DNA of 64,000 nucleotides, taken from positions 248,001-312,000 of the forward strand of contig NZ_JANFLT010000006.1 in the NCBI RefSeq assembly GCF_024385505.1. The letters are read 5' to 3'. Each line of letters begins with the position of its first letter. Position 1 is the stretch's first letter. A program made the translations under genes and the position numbers. Positions 26,605 to 36,153 of this stretch are shown here, piece after piece. The stretch comes from Arthrobacter zhaoxinii. Lineage in GTDB: Bacteria > Actinomycetota > Actinomycetes > Actinomycetales > Micrococcaceae. A model generated the notes under the pieces. That model was not told the DNA's origin. It worked only from the letters and a program-made list of their open reading frames with translations, and did no database searches.

Positions 26605-27060
26605 ATGTCTCCCCGCAAACTGTTCCGCACCCTCGCCCTGGCCGAAGCCGTGACCTGGACCCTGCTCCTTATCGGCATGTTCGCCAAATACGTGCTGGAT
26701 TTCGAGGCCCTGACGCCGATCTTCGGCGGCCTGCACGGCTTCGTCTTCCTGGCCTACGGCGTCGTCACCCTGTTTGTCTGGGCCAACCAGAAGTGGCCGG
26801 CTCGCACCGGCATCCTCGGCCTGGCCACCACGGTGATCCCGTGGGCAACCATTCCCTTTGAGCGGTCAGTGGACCGCCGCGGGATGCTGGCCGGAGGCTG
26901 GCGGATGGCTCCCGGCGGCGAAGAGCCGGCCAACGGGGTGGACCGGATCGCCGCCCTCGTGCTGCGCCGCCCGATCGTCGCCGGGATCGTGGCCCTGATA
27001 GCCGTGGCCGTGGTCTTCAGCGTCCTGCTCCGCCTCGGCCCGCCCGTTCAAGTGGGGTAA
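26605..27060 (+). CDS. DUF3817 domain-containing membrane protein
   Basis: A 151-residue integral membrane protein. Three hydrophobic segments occur in the first 95 residues (LALAEAVTWTLLLIGMFAKY, then FGGLHGFVFLAYGVVTLFVW, then ILGLATTVIPWATIP) and one near the C-terminus (IVAGIVALIAVAVVFSVLL). The pattern and spacing match DUF3817, often seen in actinobacteria as a small membrane protein of unknown role. The loop FERSVDRRGML after helix 3 is a typical conserved motif. Confidence 0.82.
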   Translation: MSPRKLFRTLALAEAVTWTLLLIGMFAKYVLDFEALTPIFGGLHGFVFLAYGVVTLFVWANQKWPARTGILGLATTVIPWATIPFERSVDRRGMLAGGWRMAPGGEEPANGVDRIAALVLRRPIVAGIVALIAVAVVFSVLLRLGPPVQVG

Positions 27061-27080
27061 GCGTTCCGATGGGGTAAGCC

Positions 27081-28403
27081 CTAGGACTCCACACCAGCCT
27101 GGGCGGCACCAGCCCCGGTCGGCTCGGCCTCCGGACGCAGCCGACGCCGGCCCGGACGGTCGGAGCCGCCCCGGCGGTACGCCGTCGTGGCCGTGGCCAG
27201 GATCAGGACAATCAGCACGGCACAGCCGATGATCACCGAGACCATGGCCAGGGCGCTGCCCCCAAGGATGCCGACCAACGGGCTGATAAGTCCCGCCAGT
27301 CCCACCTGCAGGGCGCCGATCATGGCTGCGGCACTGCCGGCCATGTGCCCGTAGTTGCTGAGGGCCAGGATGGAGGAGTTCGCGGCGATGAAGCCGTGCA
27401 TGGCCAGAACCAGCCAGAGTCCGGCCGTCAGGCCCGCCGCTCCGCCCAGCCCCGTCAGCACGATGACCGGCAGCAGTGCAGCCAGTCCCAGCAGCAGGAG
27501 CACGGCCACCCGCAGGATGCGCATTGGGGAATGGCGGCCCACCAGCCAGGCGTTGAGCTGGGCCGAAATCACCATGCCCACGCCGTTGATGGCGAACACC
27601 AGCGCGTACTGTGCCGGGCTCAGACCGTAGCCCTCCTGGAAGACGAACGGAGAGCCCACCACGTAGCTCATGATCACTCCCATGCCCAGTCCGGGGATGA
27701 TGGCGTGGGCCAGGAACTGCCGGTCACGCAGCAGCACACGGAAACCGCTGAACGTGCTGGCGCCGGCCTTGGTGCGGCGGCGTGCCGGCGGCAGCGTCTC
27801 CGGCATCCACCGAAGCACAATGACACCGAGCACAACCCCGATCAGTGCCAGGGCGAGGAACACCGCCCGCCAGCTGAACAGCCCGGAAACAGCACCGCCG
27901 ATAGACGGCGCCAGCAGGGGAGCCAGGCCGATGATCAGCATCAGCCGGGACAGCATGGCCGCGGCGGTGGAACCGGTGAACCGATCCCGTACTACGGCAA
28001 GGGACACCACGCCGGCGGCGGCGTTGAAGAAGCCCTGCAGCATCCGGAGCGCAATCAGGATGCCGATGTTCGGGGCGATGAAGCACAGCAGTGACACCAC
28101 TACATGCATTCCGATGCCGATGATCAGCGGCAGCCGCCGGCCGAAGCGGTCCGAGAACGGACCGATGACGAGCTGCCCGACGGCGGCGCCAAGCAGCGTG
28201 CCGGAAAGGGTGAACTGGGCGGCGGCGGCACTGGTGTGCAGGTCCTCGGCCACCTCGGGCAGCGCGGGGAGGTACATGTCGGTGGTCACGGCCGGCAGCG
28301 CGGCCAGCGCACCGAGCATCAGGATGTACTTGATGCTCGTGCGCTTACTGACGCGCGAACTCGTGCGGTCTCGTGTTCCGGTCTTGGGCGGGGTATCGCT
28401 CAC
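27081..28403 (-). CDS. Bcr/CflA-type multidrug efflux MFS transporter
   Basis: A 440-residue MFS protein with 12 predicted helices. TDMYLPALPEVAEDL in helix 1 and GQLVIGPFSDRFGRRLPLI (motif A) are the signature of the Bcr/CflA drug:proton antiporters, and LLAPSIGGAVSGLFSWRAVF matches motif C. It should export antibiotics or small metabolites. The GTG start has GGAG upstream. It heads leftward after the SDR gene with a 33-base gap and may be co-transcribed with the stress-type genes behind it. Confidence 0.88.
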   Translation of the reverse strand: MSDTPPKTGTRDRTSSRVSKRTSIKYILMLGALAALPAVTTDMYLPALPEVAEDLHTSAAAAQFTLSGTLLGAAVGQLVIGPFSDRFGRRLPLIIGIGMHVVVSLLCFIAPNIGILIALRMLQGFFNAAAGVVSLAVVRDRFTGSTAAAMLSRLMLIIGLAPLLAPSIGGAVSGLFSWRAVFLALALIGVVLGVIVLRWMPETLPPARRRTKAGASTFSGFRVLLRDRQFLAHAIIPGLGMGVIMSYVVGSPFVFQEGYGLSPAQYALVFAINGVGMVISAQLNAWLVGRHSPMRILRVAVLLLLGLAALLPVIVLTGLGGAAGLTAGLWLVLAMHGFIAANSSILALSNYGHMAGSAAAMIGALQVGLAGLISPLVGILGGSALAMVSVIIGCAVLIVLILATATTAYRRGGSDRPGRRRLRPEAEPTGAGAAQAGVES

Positions 28404-28436
28404 TGGGCTCCTGGTGCAGGTACGGTTACAAAAATC

Positions 28437-29285
28437 TTAAGGGTGCCGGACACCGGCTCCCGCGAGCACGGCCCGGTAGCCTTCCCGGTACGTGGGGTAG
28501 GCAAACTCGAATCCGGTTCCCAACAGCCGCCGGTTGCTTAGCCTGCGGTTGCCGCCGCGGCTGCTGGACGTGTCGCCCTCCGGCGGCAGTTCCCGGCCGA
28601 GTTCGGCAGCCAGGAACCCGAGCACCTCGGCCAGCTCCACCGGCTCCATATCCACTCCAACATAGAGCGGCGCGGGATCCGAAACCCGGGTCGTCAGATG
28701 CACGATGGCCGCGGCTGCATCATCGCGGTGGATGCGGTTGGTCAGCTGGCTTCCGTCCGGTACGACGGCGGTTCCGGACGTCACGGAATCGATCAGGCGG
28801 GTCCGTCCCGGCCCGTATATGCCGGACAGCCGCAGCACCACCGCGTCGGGGCGGCGTGCGTGCAGCAGCTGCTCGGCTTCCCGAATGACGGCACCGGTGG
28901 CCGACGCCGGGGCGGTCGGAGTTTCCTCGTCCACCTCGCCGCCGTCGGCATCGCCGTACACCGCAGTGGAGGAAACGAAGAGGATGCGGCGCGGTTGGAC
29001 GCCGTCACGGTCCAGGGCGTCGAGGACGTTCGAGGTGCCGGTGACGTAGGCGGCACGGTAGGCCTCCTCGGTGCGGCTGCCGGCGGCCACTGCTATCACC
29101 ACGACGTCGGTGTCCGCCGGAATGCGCGGCAGGTCCCCGGCGGCCAGATCTCCGGCCTGCCCGGTGATTTCCTGCGGAAGTTTCTCCGGGGAGCGGCGCC
29201 AGCCGAGCACGGAAAAGCCGGCCGCGGCAAACCGCAGGCCGGCTTCCGTGCCCAGATCACCGCAGCCGGCGATCAGGACCGTCAT
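28437..29285 (-). CDS. SDR-type NAD(P)-dependent epimerase/dehydratase family protein
   Basis: A 282-residue extended short-chain dehydrogenase-like protein. The N-terminal nucleotide-binding motif is MTVLIAGCGDLGTEAGLRFA. FVSSTAVYGDADG in the middle carries the serine and tyrosine region of the active site, though the usual YxxxK lysine is not obvious, as in the YeeZ group. The reaction is unknown. The ATG begins 3 bases after the stop of the DJ-1/PfpI gene, so the two are coupled. Confidence 0.78.
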   Translation of the reverse strand: MTVLIAGCGDLGTEAGLRFAAAGFSVLGWRRSPEKLPQEITGQAGDLAAGDLPRIPADTDVVVIAVAAGSRTEEAYRAAYVTGTSNVLDALDRDGVQPRRILFVSSTAVYGDADGGEVDEETPTAPASATGAVIREAEQLLHARRPDAVVLRLSGIYGPGRTRLIDSVTSGTAVVPDGSQLTNRIHRDDAAAAIVHLTTRVSDPAPLYVGVDMEPVELAEVLGFLAAELGRELPPEGDTSSSRGGNRRLSNRRLLGTGFEFAYPTYREGYRAVLAGAGVRHP

Positions 29286-29288
29286 GTT

Positions 29289-29990
29289 CTACTCAGCCAG
29301 GGCGGAGATGACGGCCTTGGCCACATCCTCGCTGGACTGGGGGTTCTGGCCGGAGATCAGGTTCCGGTCCCGGACAACGTAGCTGGTCCAGGCCGGACCG
29401 GTTTCGATCTCGGCACCCTTGGTCCGCAGCACTTCCTCCACGAACCAGGGGGTGTTCTCGCCGGTACCGCCGCCCCGCTCTTCCTCGTCGGTGAAGACGG
29501 TGAGCTTGCGGCCGGCAAAGATGAACGTGCCGTCTTCGGTCTCGGCGGCCAGCAGGCCTGCCGGGCCGTGGCAGAACGGGGCAATGATCTTGCCCGCGGC
29601 GTCCGCCTCAATGAGGATCCGGCCCATGTCCTTGTCGAACGCCAGATCCGCCATGGGACCGTGCCCGCCCGGCATCACCACGGCGTCGTACTCCGACATG
29701 TCTACATCGGCGAGCACCAGCGGGGAGGAGAGCTCAGCGTCAATAAAGGAGATGTACTGGATGAAAGCGGCGGCCTTTTCCGGGCTGCCGGCGGACTCGG
29801 GGGCCAGGGATACAGAGTCCACGGTAGGCTTCACGCCGCCGGGGGTGGCGATGCGGACGGTATGTCCGGCCTCGCGCAGCACCCGGTGGGATTCAACCAG
29901 TTCTTCGGCCCAGTAGCCGGTGGGGTGTTCGCTGCCGTCCTTCATGGTGAGGGAGTCTGCTGCGGATACAACCATCAGGATATTTGCCAT
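29289..29990 (-). CDS. DJ-1/PfpI-type class I glutamine amidotransferase-like protein
   Basis: A 233-residue protein of the Hsp31/DJ-1 group. The nucleophile elbow AAGKIIAPFCHGPAGLLAAE carries the reactive cysteine followed by histidine, and YDAVVMPGGHGPMADLAFD is the upstream acidic/glycine block. Members act as glyoxalase III, deglycase or stress chaperones. It has AAAGGA before the ATG. It sits between an aldo/keto reductase and an SDR gene, which suggests a carbonyl-stress operon, though this is inferred. Confidence 0.86.
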   Translation of the reverse strand: MANILMVVSAADSLTMKDGSEHPTGYWAEELVESHRVLREAGHTVRIATPGGVKPTVDSVSLAPESAGSPEKAAAFIQYISFIDAELSSPLVLADVDMSEYDAVVMPGGHGPMADLAFDKDMGRILIEADAAGKIIAPFCHGPAGLLAAETEDGTFIFAGRKLTVFTDEEERGGGTGENTPWFVEEVLRTKGAEIETGPAWTSYVVRDRNLISGQNPQSSEDVAKAVISALAE

Positions 29991-30032
29991 GCGTTCTTTT
30001 TCCTTTGCTTGGCGGAAATGCGGAAAGTGTTG

Positions 30033-30923
30033 TTACTTGGCCGGTGCTGCGGCGGCGCCGGCAGCGTCCAGCTCAGCGAAGGTGGCGTCGTCGAGTGAAA
30101 TGTCGGCTGCACCCAGGTTGTCCTCGAGGTGGCTGATGGAGCCCGTGCCCGGGATCGGCATCATGACCGGCGAGCGGCGCAGCAGCCAGGCGAGGGCGAC
30201 CTGCGAGGTGCTGGCATTCAGCCGCTTGGCGGCTTCGTCCACGGGGCCGCCCGGCTGGGCCAGCTCGCCGGCGGAGATCGGGGCCCACGGGATGAAGCCG
30301 ATGCCGTTGTCCTCGGCGTACTTCAGCACGTCCTCGGAGGAGCGGTCGGTGAGGTTGTAGCGGTTCTGCACGGTGGAGACGGTGAAGAACTTTGACGCGG
30401 CTTCCAGCTCGGCAACGGAGACCTGGGACAGGCCGAGGGCCTTCACCTTGCCCTCCTGCTGGAGATCGCGCAGCACGGCGAACTGCTCTTCGGGATCGAC
30501 CTTGGGGTCAATGCGGTGCAGCTGCAGAAGGTCCAGGGAATCGACCTTGAGCTTGCGCAGCGCGAGTTCGGTCTGCTGGCGCAGGTATTCGGGGCGGCCC
30601 ACCGGTACCCAGACGTCCGGGCCGGTACGGACGAAGCCGACCTTGGTGGCGATGCGGACACCGTCCGGGTAGGGGTACAGTGCCTCGGCGATGATTTCTT
30701 CGCTGATGTTCGGTCCGTAGGAATCGGCGGTGTCGATGAAGTCGACGCCCAGCTCGACGGCGCGGCGCACCACGTCGACGGCGGTTCCGCGGCTTTCCGG
30801 TTCGCCCCAGACACCGGGCCCGACAATGCGCATCGCCCCGAAGCCCAGGCGGTGTACGATGCCGAGATCCTTGAGGTCGATGGTGGGGGACAGGGCGGGA
30901 GAGTTTTCCGTCGTATCAGTCAT
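30033..30923 (-). CDS. Aldo/keto reductase
   Basis: A 296-residue AKR barrel. VDFIDTADSYGPNISEEIIA contains the catalytic Asp and Tyr, and the lysine follows in RIATKVGF. The terminal GTGSISHLEDNLGAADISL is the NADP-binding block. It reduces aldehydes or ketones with NADPH; the substrate is open. It is the first gene of the leftward set AKR, DJ-1-like, SDR, MFS. It diverges from the aldehyde dehydrogenase gene, and carbonyl detoxification is a reasonable shared theme. Confidence 0.9.
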   Translation of the reverse strand: MTDTTENSPALSPTIDLKDLGIVHRLGFGAMRIVGPGVWGEPESRGTAVDVVRRAVELGVDFIDTADSYGPNISEEIIAEALYPYPDGVRIATKVGFVRTGPDVWVPVGRPEYLRQQTELALRKLKVDSLDLLQLHRIDPKVDPEEQFAVLRDLQQEGKVKALGLSQVSVAELEAASKFFTVSTVQNRYNLTDRSSEDVLKYAEDNGIGFIPWAPISAGELAQPGGPVDEAAKRLNASTSQVALAWLLRRSPVMMPIPGTGSISHLEDNLGAADISLDDATFAELDAAGAAAAPAK

Positions 30924-31153
30924 ACAGGCGTCAACACGGCCCGTCGCCGGGTTTATTCCTCAGCAGCCTTAGTTCGGCGGTGGCGACTGAGCGGTCCGGG
31001 GCCCGAAGGCGGCCGTCCGGACCCTGTTGTCCGGACTCCGAAGGTGGGCTACGTTGTGACCACTGCCGCGTGACATCCGGTGGTGCCGGCCGGCGAACAC
31101 AGCTGAGCAGGAACCCAGCAGGAACCCAGCAGCAACACAGAGAGGTGTTGGCG

Positions 31154-32641
31154 ATGACAAAGACTTCCGCCCAAGTGGTGACCGGGCTGTACATCAACGG
31201 CGAGTCCCGGAGCACGCAGGAGACCCTGGCGGTCGCGGATCCTGCCAGGCCCGGGTCGGTGGCCGGCCATGCAGCGGCTGCATCGCCGGAGGACGTGGCG
31301 GATGCCGTCGGAGCCGCCAAGGCAGCCTTTCCCGCGTGGTCCGCACTGTCGGCACAGGAACGGGCGGCCCGGATGGCCGACGCGATTGCCGGCATAGCCG
31401 ATCTGCGGGATGAGGACGCGGCCATCCTGTCCCGTGAGAACGGCAAGATTGTTATGGAGAGCTGGGTGGATGCCCTCGTCTTCGAGCTCCGCTGGCAGCT
31501 TGCCCTCTCGCTGGCCGATCAGGTGGATCAGGACGGGATTCTCGAACCGGCGCCGGGCATCCCCGTGACCACCACCGTGTCCTACCAGCCGCTGGGCGTG
31601 GTGACGGTGATTGTTCCCTTCAACTGGCCGGTGGCAATCCTCGGGGCGTCCCTGCCCCACGCCCTGCTGGCCGGCAACACCGCCATCGTCAAACCGCCGC
31701 CCACCGCACCGCTGGCAACCACCCGGATTGTGCAGCGGGTTGCCGAGAAGCTGCCGCCGGGAGTGCTGAACGTCGTCACCGGCCGGGACAGCGACATGTC
31801 CGGCCTGATCCGGAACGACGACGTAGCCAAGGTCTGTTTCACCGGCAGCGTCAACGGCGGCAGGCGGATCATGGAAATGGCTTCCGGATCGCTGACCCGG
31901 GTCACCCTCGAGCTCGGAGGAAACGACGCAGCCATCATCCTTGACGATGCACTCCTGGACGACACTCGGCTGGACCGGCTCCATGCCGCGGTCTTCGATA
32001 CCACGGGGCAAATCTGCATGAACGCCAAACGGATCTACGTCCACCGGTCCCGCATGGAAGAACTGGTGCAGGGATTGTCCGCCCGGCTGGAGAAGGCTGT
32101 CCTGGGCTACGGCCTCGATGAAGGAACAACCATGGGGCCGCTGCACTCCGCGGCGCAGAAGGCCTTCGTCGAAGACCTGATCCAGGAGGCGGAGGCCGCC
32201 GGTGCCGAGGTCCGCCGCTTCGGCACCCTTCCCGAGGACCCCGACCTGCGGGACGGCAACTTCCTGCGCCCGGCGCTGGTCCTTGATCCGCCGCCGGAAC
32301 TGCGTGTGGTCACCGAGGAGCAGTTCGGGCCCGTGATCCCGATCATTCCGTTTGATGCCGAGGACGACGCCGTCACCTGGGCCAACGACACCTGGGCGGG
32401 GCTCTGCGGCTCGGTCTGGACCGAGGACCCGGCTCGGGCCAACGCGGTCGGTTCACAACTTGCCTGCGGCTACGTGTGGGTCAACGACCACGGAGCAACC
32501 CGTTTGGACCTTCGTGCCCCGTTCGGCGGCATGAAGCAGTCCGGCATGGGCCGTGAACAGGGAATCCAGGGCGTCCGGGCTTTCCAGGACACCCGTTCCA
32601 TTGCCCACCTTGACGAGGCTGCAGCCGCTGCTGCGCACTGA
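31154..32641 (+). CDS. NAD(P)-dependent aldehyde dehydrogenase, possibly aromatic (benzaldehyde/vanillin type)
   Basis: A 495-residue aldehyde dehydrogenase. Blocks are VTVIVPFNWPVAILGASLPH (Rossmann region), TLELGGNDAAIIL with the general-base glutamate, TTGQICMNAKR with the catalytic cysteine, and EEQFGPVIPIIPF. I use ATG 31154, with AGAGG 8 bases upstream. It stands at the left edge of the aromatic block, which makes vanillin or another benzaldehyde a sensible substrate, but the family is too broad to decide. Two tandem copies of CAGGAACCCAG lie upstream (31108-31129). Confidence 0.88.
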   Translation: MTKTSAQVVTGLYINGESRSTQETLAVADPARPGSVAGHAAAASPEDVADAVGAAKAAFPAWSALSAQERAARMADAIAGIADLRDEDAAILSRENGKIVMESWVDALVFELRWQLALSLADQVDQDGILEPAPGIPVTTTVSYQPLGVVTVIVPFNWPVAILGASLPHALLAGNTAIVKPPPTAPLATTRIVQRVAEKLPPGVLNVVTGRDSDMSGLIRNDDVAKVCFTGSVNGGRRIMEMASGSLTRVTLELGGNDAAIILDDALLDDTRLDRLHAAVFDTTGQICMNAKRIYVHRSRMEELVQGLSARLEKAVLGYGLDEGTTMGPLHSAAQKAFVEDLIQEAEAAGAEVRRFGTLPEDPDLRDGNFLRPALVLDPPPELRVVTEEQFGPVIPIIPFDAEDDAVTWANDTWAGLCGSVWTEDPARANAVGSQLACGYVWVNDHGATRLDLRAPFGGMKQSGMGREQGIQGVRAFQDTRSIAHLDEAAAAAAH

Positions 32642-32789
32642 GGTCTGAAGCTCCAAGACCGCAGACTTTCCGCTAAACGGGACAAAAGTCGCATCCGAGT
32701 CGAGTCACGCTGCCGGTGCCCTCTCCGTTGAGCAGACATAGGCTCACCGAGTGATAAGCACCACACACTCGTACTTAGGAGGATGCATC

Positions 32790-33146
32790 GTGTCATCCCA
32801 TACTCCGCGTATTGAGGGAACACATATTTACGACACCGAGTCGAGCAATCGAGGACGGGCCTTAAATAGAATGTTTTTCTCCCTCAAAGATGCGGCCAAC
32901 CGAGAAAAATTCAGCCTGAACGAAGCCGCTTACTGCGACGCACACAACCTCAACGATGAGCAGAAACGTGTGGTCCTGGAACGCGATTGGAAGAGGATGA
33001 CGGAAATAGGAGCGTCGATTTTTTACGTCCTCAAACTTGCGGCCATTGACCGTAAATCCATGCAGGACCTCGGCGCGGTCTTCACAGGTATGAGTACCGA
33101 TGAGTTCATCGCCGAGCTTAGGGCAGGAGGGCGGAAGCTTGGCTGA
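32790..33146 (+). CDS. ligA: Extradiol dioxygenase alpha subunit, LigA type (protocatechuate 4,5-dioxygenase)
   Basis: A 118-residue small subunit. DTESSNRGRALNRMFFSLKD followed by NREKFSLNEAAYC closely follows the LigA fold, and the C-terminal DLGAVFTGMSTDEF is conserved in the family. LigA caps the active site of LigB in ring cleavage of protocatechuate, and in some enzymes gallate. The start is GTG 32790, chosen because a perfect AGGAGG lies at 32777-32782 with 7-base spacing. Its stop overlaps the TTG start of the beta subunit. The base composition is lower in G/C than the flanks. Confidence 0.85.
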   Translation: MSSHTPRIEGTHIYDTESSNRGRALNRMFFSLKDAANREKFSLNEAAYCDAHNLNDEQKRVVLERDWKRMTEIGASIFYVLKLAAIDRKSMQDLGAVFTGMSTDEFIAELRAGGRKLG

Positions 33147-34026
33147 AATAATCTGGGGCCTTGCCACCTCACATGTGCCGTCAATTGGGGCGGCGATGGA
33201 TAACCGGAAAACCGCGGACGAATACTGGAAGCCCCTATTCGACGGGTACGCGCCTGCTCGGGAATGGATGGCAGTCCGCCCGCCGGATGTTGCCGTCATC
33301 ATCTACAACGACCACGCGAACGCGTTGGATATGTCCATCATTCCCACCTTCGCTATGGGAACGTCGGATCATTACCAGGTCGCTGATGAGGGTTACGGAC
33401 CTCGCCGGGTTCCGAACGTGGTCGGTGCGCCTGATCTCTCCGAACACCTGCTGGTGAACCTCGTGGACGAGGGATTCGACCTCACCGTCCTGCAGGACCT
33501 CGACGTGGATCACGGACTCACCGTGCCTCTGTCGGTGTATACACCGGCACCGGGGGATGCATGGCCTTGTTCCGTCGTGCCCATCCTGGTCAACGTGCTG
33601 CACTATCCTCAGCCCACCGCGCAGCGGTGCCTGGAGCTGGGCGAAGCGCTCGGACGTGCCATTCGGTCCTATCCACAGGACATCAAGGTCGCGGTCTTCG
33701 GTACAGGCGGCATGTCTCACCAGCTATCTGGAGAACGAGCGGGCCTGATTAATGAGGAGTTCGACCGGAATTTCCTCACTCAGATAGAGAAGGACCCGCA
33801 GAGTCTCGCCGCGATTTCCCGGACTGAATACATCCGTGAAGCGGGGTCGGAAGGCATAGAGATGATCATGTGGCTGATCATGCGCGGAGCACTGGGGGAT
33901 GACATCCGCCGTGTGCATGACACATACCACGTGCCAGCATCCAACACCGCAGCGGCGCTCGCTCTTTTCGCCACACTGGAGGGCGATGCCATCGTCGACG
34001 AAAGGGAAGGGATGATCCATGAGTGA
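33139..34026 (+). CDS. ligB: Extradiol dioxygenase beta subunit, LigB type
   Basis: A 295-residue class III extradiol dioxygenase subunit. Iron ligands fit His12 (TSHVPSIG), His59 (YNDHANA) and about Glu238 (AGSEGIEM), and the acid/base His194 lies in GTGGMSHQLSGERAGLI. The block MWLIMRGAL near residue 244 is also typical of LigB. It opens a catecholic ring next to the hydroxyls, most probably protocatechuate or gallate. I placed the start at TTG 33139, with AGGAGG at 33125-33130 and conserved sequence from the second residue; an in-frame ATG lies 39 bases upstream inside ligA. It overlaps ligA by 8 bases and the MHS transporter gene by 8. Confidence 0.88.
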   Translation: MAEIIWGLATSHVPSIGAAMDNRKTADEYWKPLFDGYAPAREWMAVRPPDVAVIIYNDHANALDMSIIPTFAMGTSDHYQVADEGYGPRRVPNVVGAPDLSEHLLVNLVDEGFDLTVLQDLDVDHGLTVPLSVYTPAPGDAWPCSVVPILVNVLHYPQPTAQRCLELGEALGRAIRSYPQDIKVAVFGTGGMSHQLSGERAGLINEEFDRNFLTQIEKDPQSLAAISRTEYIREAGSEGIEMIMWLIMRGALGDDIRRVHDTYHVPASNTAAALALFATLEGDAIVDEREGMIHE

Positions 34027-35425
34027 GATGTCATCGTCCGCGGTGCCCGCACGCCCGGCATCCGCCAGCGGCACCGGGCATACCGCGCTGCCTCCCGCAA
34101 AGGAGAGGAAACAGGTCCTGGGTGCCAGTCTCGTCGGCACTGCCATTGAATGGTACGACTTTTTCATTTACGGTTCTGCGGCGGCGCTGGTCTTTGGACC
34201 GCAGTTCTTTCCGACCGACAATCCCCTGGCTGGAACGCTTGCAGCCTTTGCTTCCTTTGCCGTTGGCTTCCTGGCGCGCCCGCTCGGCGGCCTGATAATG
34301 GGGCACTACGGAGACCGGGTAGGCCGCAAGTCCATGTTGCTTGTCTCCATGTTGCTGATGGGCATCGCCACCGTGGCAATCGGCTTGCTTCCGACCTACG
34401 CTACGATCGGCATCTGGGCCCCCATCCTGCTGGTCACTCTGCGGCTGATGCAAGGTATCGGAGTCGGGGGTGAGTGGGGCGGCGCGGTCCTCATGGCCGT
34501 GGAATATTCACCGACTAACCGGCGGGCTCTCTATGGCTCATTCCCCCAGATGGGGTTGCCGATAGGCATCATCGGCGCCAACATTGTGTTCGTCATTGTC
34601 ACGAATATTCTTGCCCCGGACGCCTTCCAAGCCTGGGGTTGGCGGGTGCCCTTCCTCTTCAGTGCGGTCCTGATCCTCATTGCCCTATGGATGCGCCTGA
34701 GAATCGAAGACTCGCCGGCATTCAAAGCGGTCAAGCTGGAACGGAAGGACGTCAAGGCTCCGATCCTGGATCTATTCCGGAATTACACGGGCACCGTGCT
34801 GCTCGCCGGGATCGTTTCGATCGCTGCGCCGGCAATCGGATACCTCTATTCCGTTTACATGCTCTCCTACGGTACGAGTACCCTGGGGATCGAGCGGAAC
34901 ACCATGCTGCTGCTCATCATTTTTGGCGCAATCTGTCATCTGATCACAATCGCCCTTGGTGCGGTGCTGGCGGACCGGTTCGCGCAGAAGCCGGTCTTCC
35001 TGTGGGGGGCGGCGTTGCTGACCGTTTGGTCCTTCCCGTTCTTCTGGCTCGTGGACAGCGGAAAGCCGTTGAACATAGCGATTGCCTTTGCGGTGATTCT
35101 GTTGGGCCAGTCACTGATGGCCGGGCCCCAGGCCGCCCTGATCGCTGAGCTCTTTCCCACGGAGGTGCGTTACAGCGGTGCGTCAACGGCATACCAGATC
35201 GGTTCTATCCTCGGGGGCGGCTTCATGCCCCTTATCGCAACAGGTTTGTTTGCGGCCTTCAATTCCTCGATGCCGATCGCGCTCTACCTGCTTCTCATGG
35301 GCCTGATCAGCTTTGCTGCCATGGCGGTCCTCAAAGTCGGGCGGCATCCCGCCTCCGCGGACGCCCCCGTGAAGCCGGGCGCGGAACATCCCGGCATGGG
35401 CGCGGTACGGGAGGGCCGGGAATGA
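34019..35425 (+). CDS. MHS-family MFS transporter (metabolite:proton symporter)
   Basis: A 468-residue, 12-helix transporter. GTAIEWYDFFIYGSAAALVF near residue 45 and GGLIMGHYGDRVGRKSMLL (motif A) are hallmarks of the MHS family (ShiA, ProP, PcaT), and MQGIGVGGEWGGAVLM follows. It probably imports an aromatic or other organic acid for the ligAB pathway. Its ATG lies within the last codons of ligB and its TGA overlaps the next start, so the operon is tightly packed. Confidence 0.9.
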   Translation: MSEMSSSAVPARPASASGTGHTALPPAKERKQVLGASLVGTAIEWYDFFIYGSAAALVFGPQFFPTDNPLAGTLAAFASFAVGFLARPLGGLIMGHYGDRVGRKSMLLVSMLLMGIATVAIGLLPTYATIGIWAPILLVTLRLMQGIGVGGEWGGAVLMAVEYSPTNRRALYGSFPQMGLPIGIIGANIVFVIVTNILAPDAFQAWGWRVPFLFSAVLILIALWMRLRIEDSPAFKAVKLERKDVKAPILDLFRNYTGTVLLAGIVSIAAPAIGYLYSVYMLSYGTSTLGIERNTMLLLIIFGAICHLITIALGAVLADRFAQKPVFLWGAALLTVWSFPFFWLVDSGKPLNIAIAFAVILLGQSLMAGPQAALIAELFPTEVRYSGASTAYQIGSILGGGFMPLIATGLFAAFNSSMPIALYLLLMGLISFAAMAVLKVGRHPASADAPVKPGAEHPGMGAVREGRE

Positions 35426-36123
35426 GTACCATCGTCCTGGTGCCGGGAGCGTGGCACGGCGGGTGGTGCTGGCAGCGGGTGGTGCCCCGACTCGAGGAAG
35501 CCGGCCACAGGGTCTATACCCCCACGCTCTCCGGTGTTTCGGACCGGGCGCACATCATCAATCCGTATATCGGTTTGGAAACGCACGTCGATGACATTGT
35601 GAAGATGATTGAGGCTTATGATCTGGCCGAAGTCACCCTGGTCGGTCACAGCTACGGGGGGCAGGTAATCACAGGGGTGGCCGATAGGCTTCCGGCCCAG
35701 ATAGCCAGGCGGGTGTACCTAGATGGGTTTATTGGGGACGGCCGCCCGGCGATTGATCTTCTTCCGGCCACTGTGGCGCACCATTATCGGGAATCCGTCA
35801 AACAGTCCGGCTTCGGTTGGCTTATCCCTCCGAGGCCACTGGAAAAGCTCGGAGTCACGTCTTCGGACGACCTTAATTGGCTTGTGCCGAAACTGACCCC
35901 GCATCCGTGGAAGACGTACACCGATCCTTTGTTCCTTACCGGAGCCCATAGGGAAGTTCCCGGGGTCTTCGTGGAATGCGTCGAATGGATGCGCGTTTTT
36001 CAGGCGTTTGCCCAACAGTGCGCAGCAGAGGGGTGGGAGACGCATGAGCTTAAGACTGGCCATGAAGCCATGGTGACGGCGCCGCAGGAGCTCGTCTCCG
36101 TACTGCTCAAGATTATTGGCTGA
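35422..36123 (+). CDS. Alpha/beta hydrolase, esterase type
   Basis: A 233-residue alpha/beta hydrolase. The oxyanion block is VLVPGAWHGGWCWQRVVP, the nucleophile elbow VTLVGHSYGGQVI, and the catalytic histidine lies in KTGHEAMVTAPQEL. This subgroup includes small esterases acting on aromatic esters. In this operon it could release a phenolic acid from an ester or hydrolyse a lactone downstream of ring cleavage; neither is proved. It starts with the ATGA overlap on the transporter gene. Confidence 0.85.
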   Translation: MSTIVLVPGAWHGGWCWQRVVPRLEEAGHRVYTPTLSGVSDRAHIINPYIGLETHVDDIVKMIEAYDLAEVTLVGHSYGGQVITGVADRLPAQIARRVYLDGFIGDGRPAIDLLPATVAHHYRESVKQSGFGWLIPPRPLEKLGVTSSDDLNWLVPKLTPHPWKTYTDPLFLTGAHREVPGVFVECVEWMRVFQAFAQQCAAEGWETHELKTGHEAMVTAPQELVSVLLKIIG

Positions 36124-36153
36124 CCCAGGCTGGAGCCTCAGGAAGGGGCATGG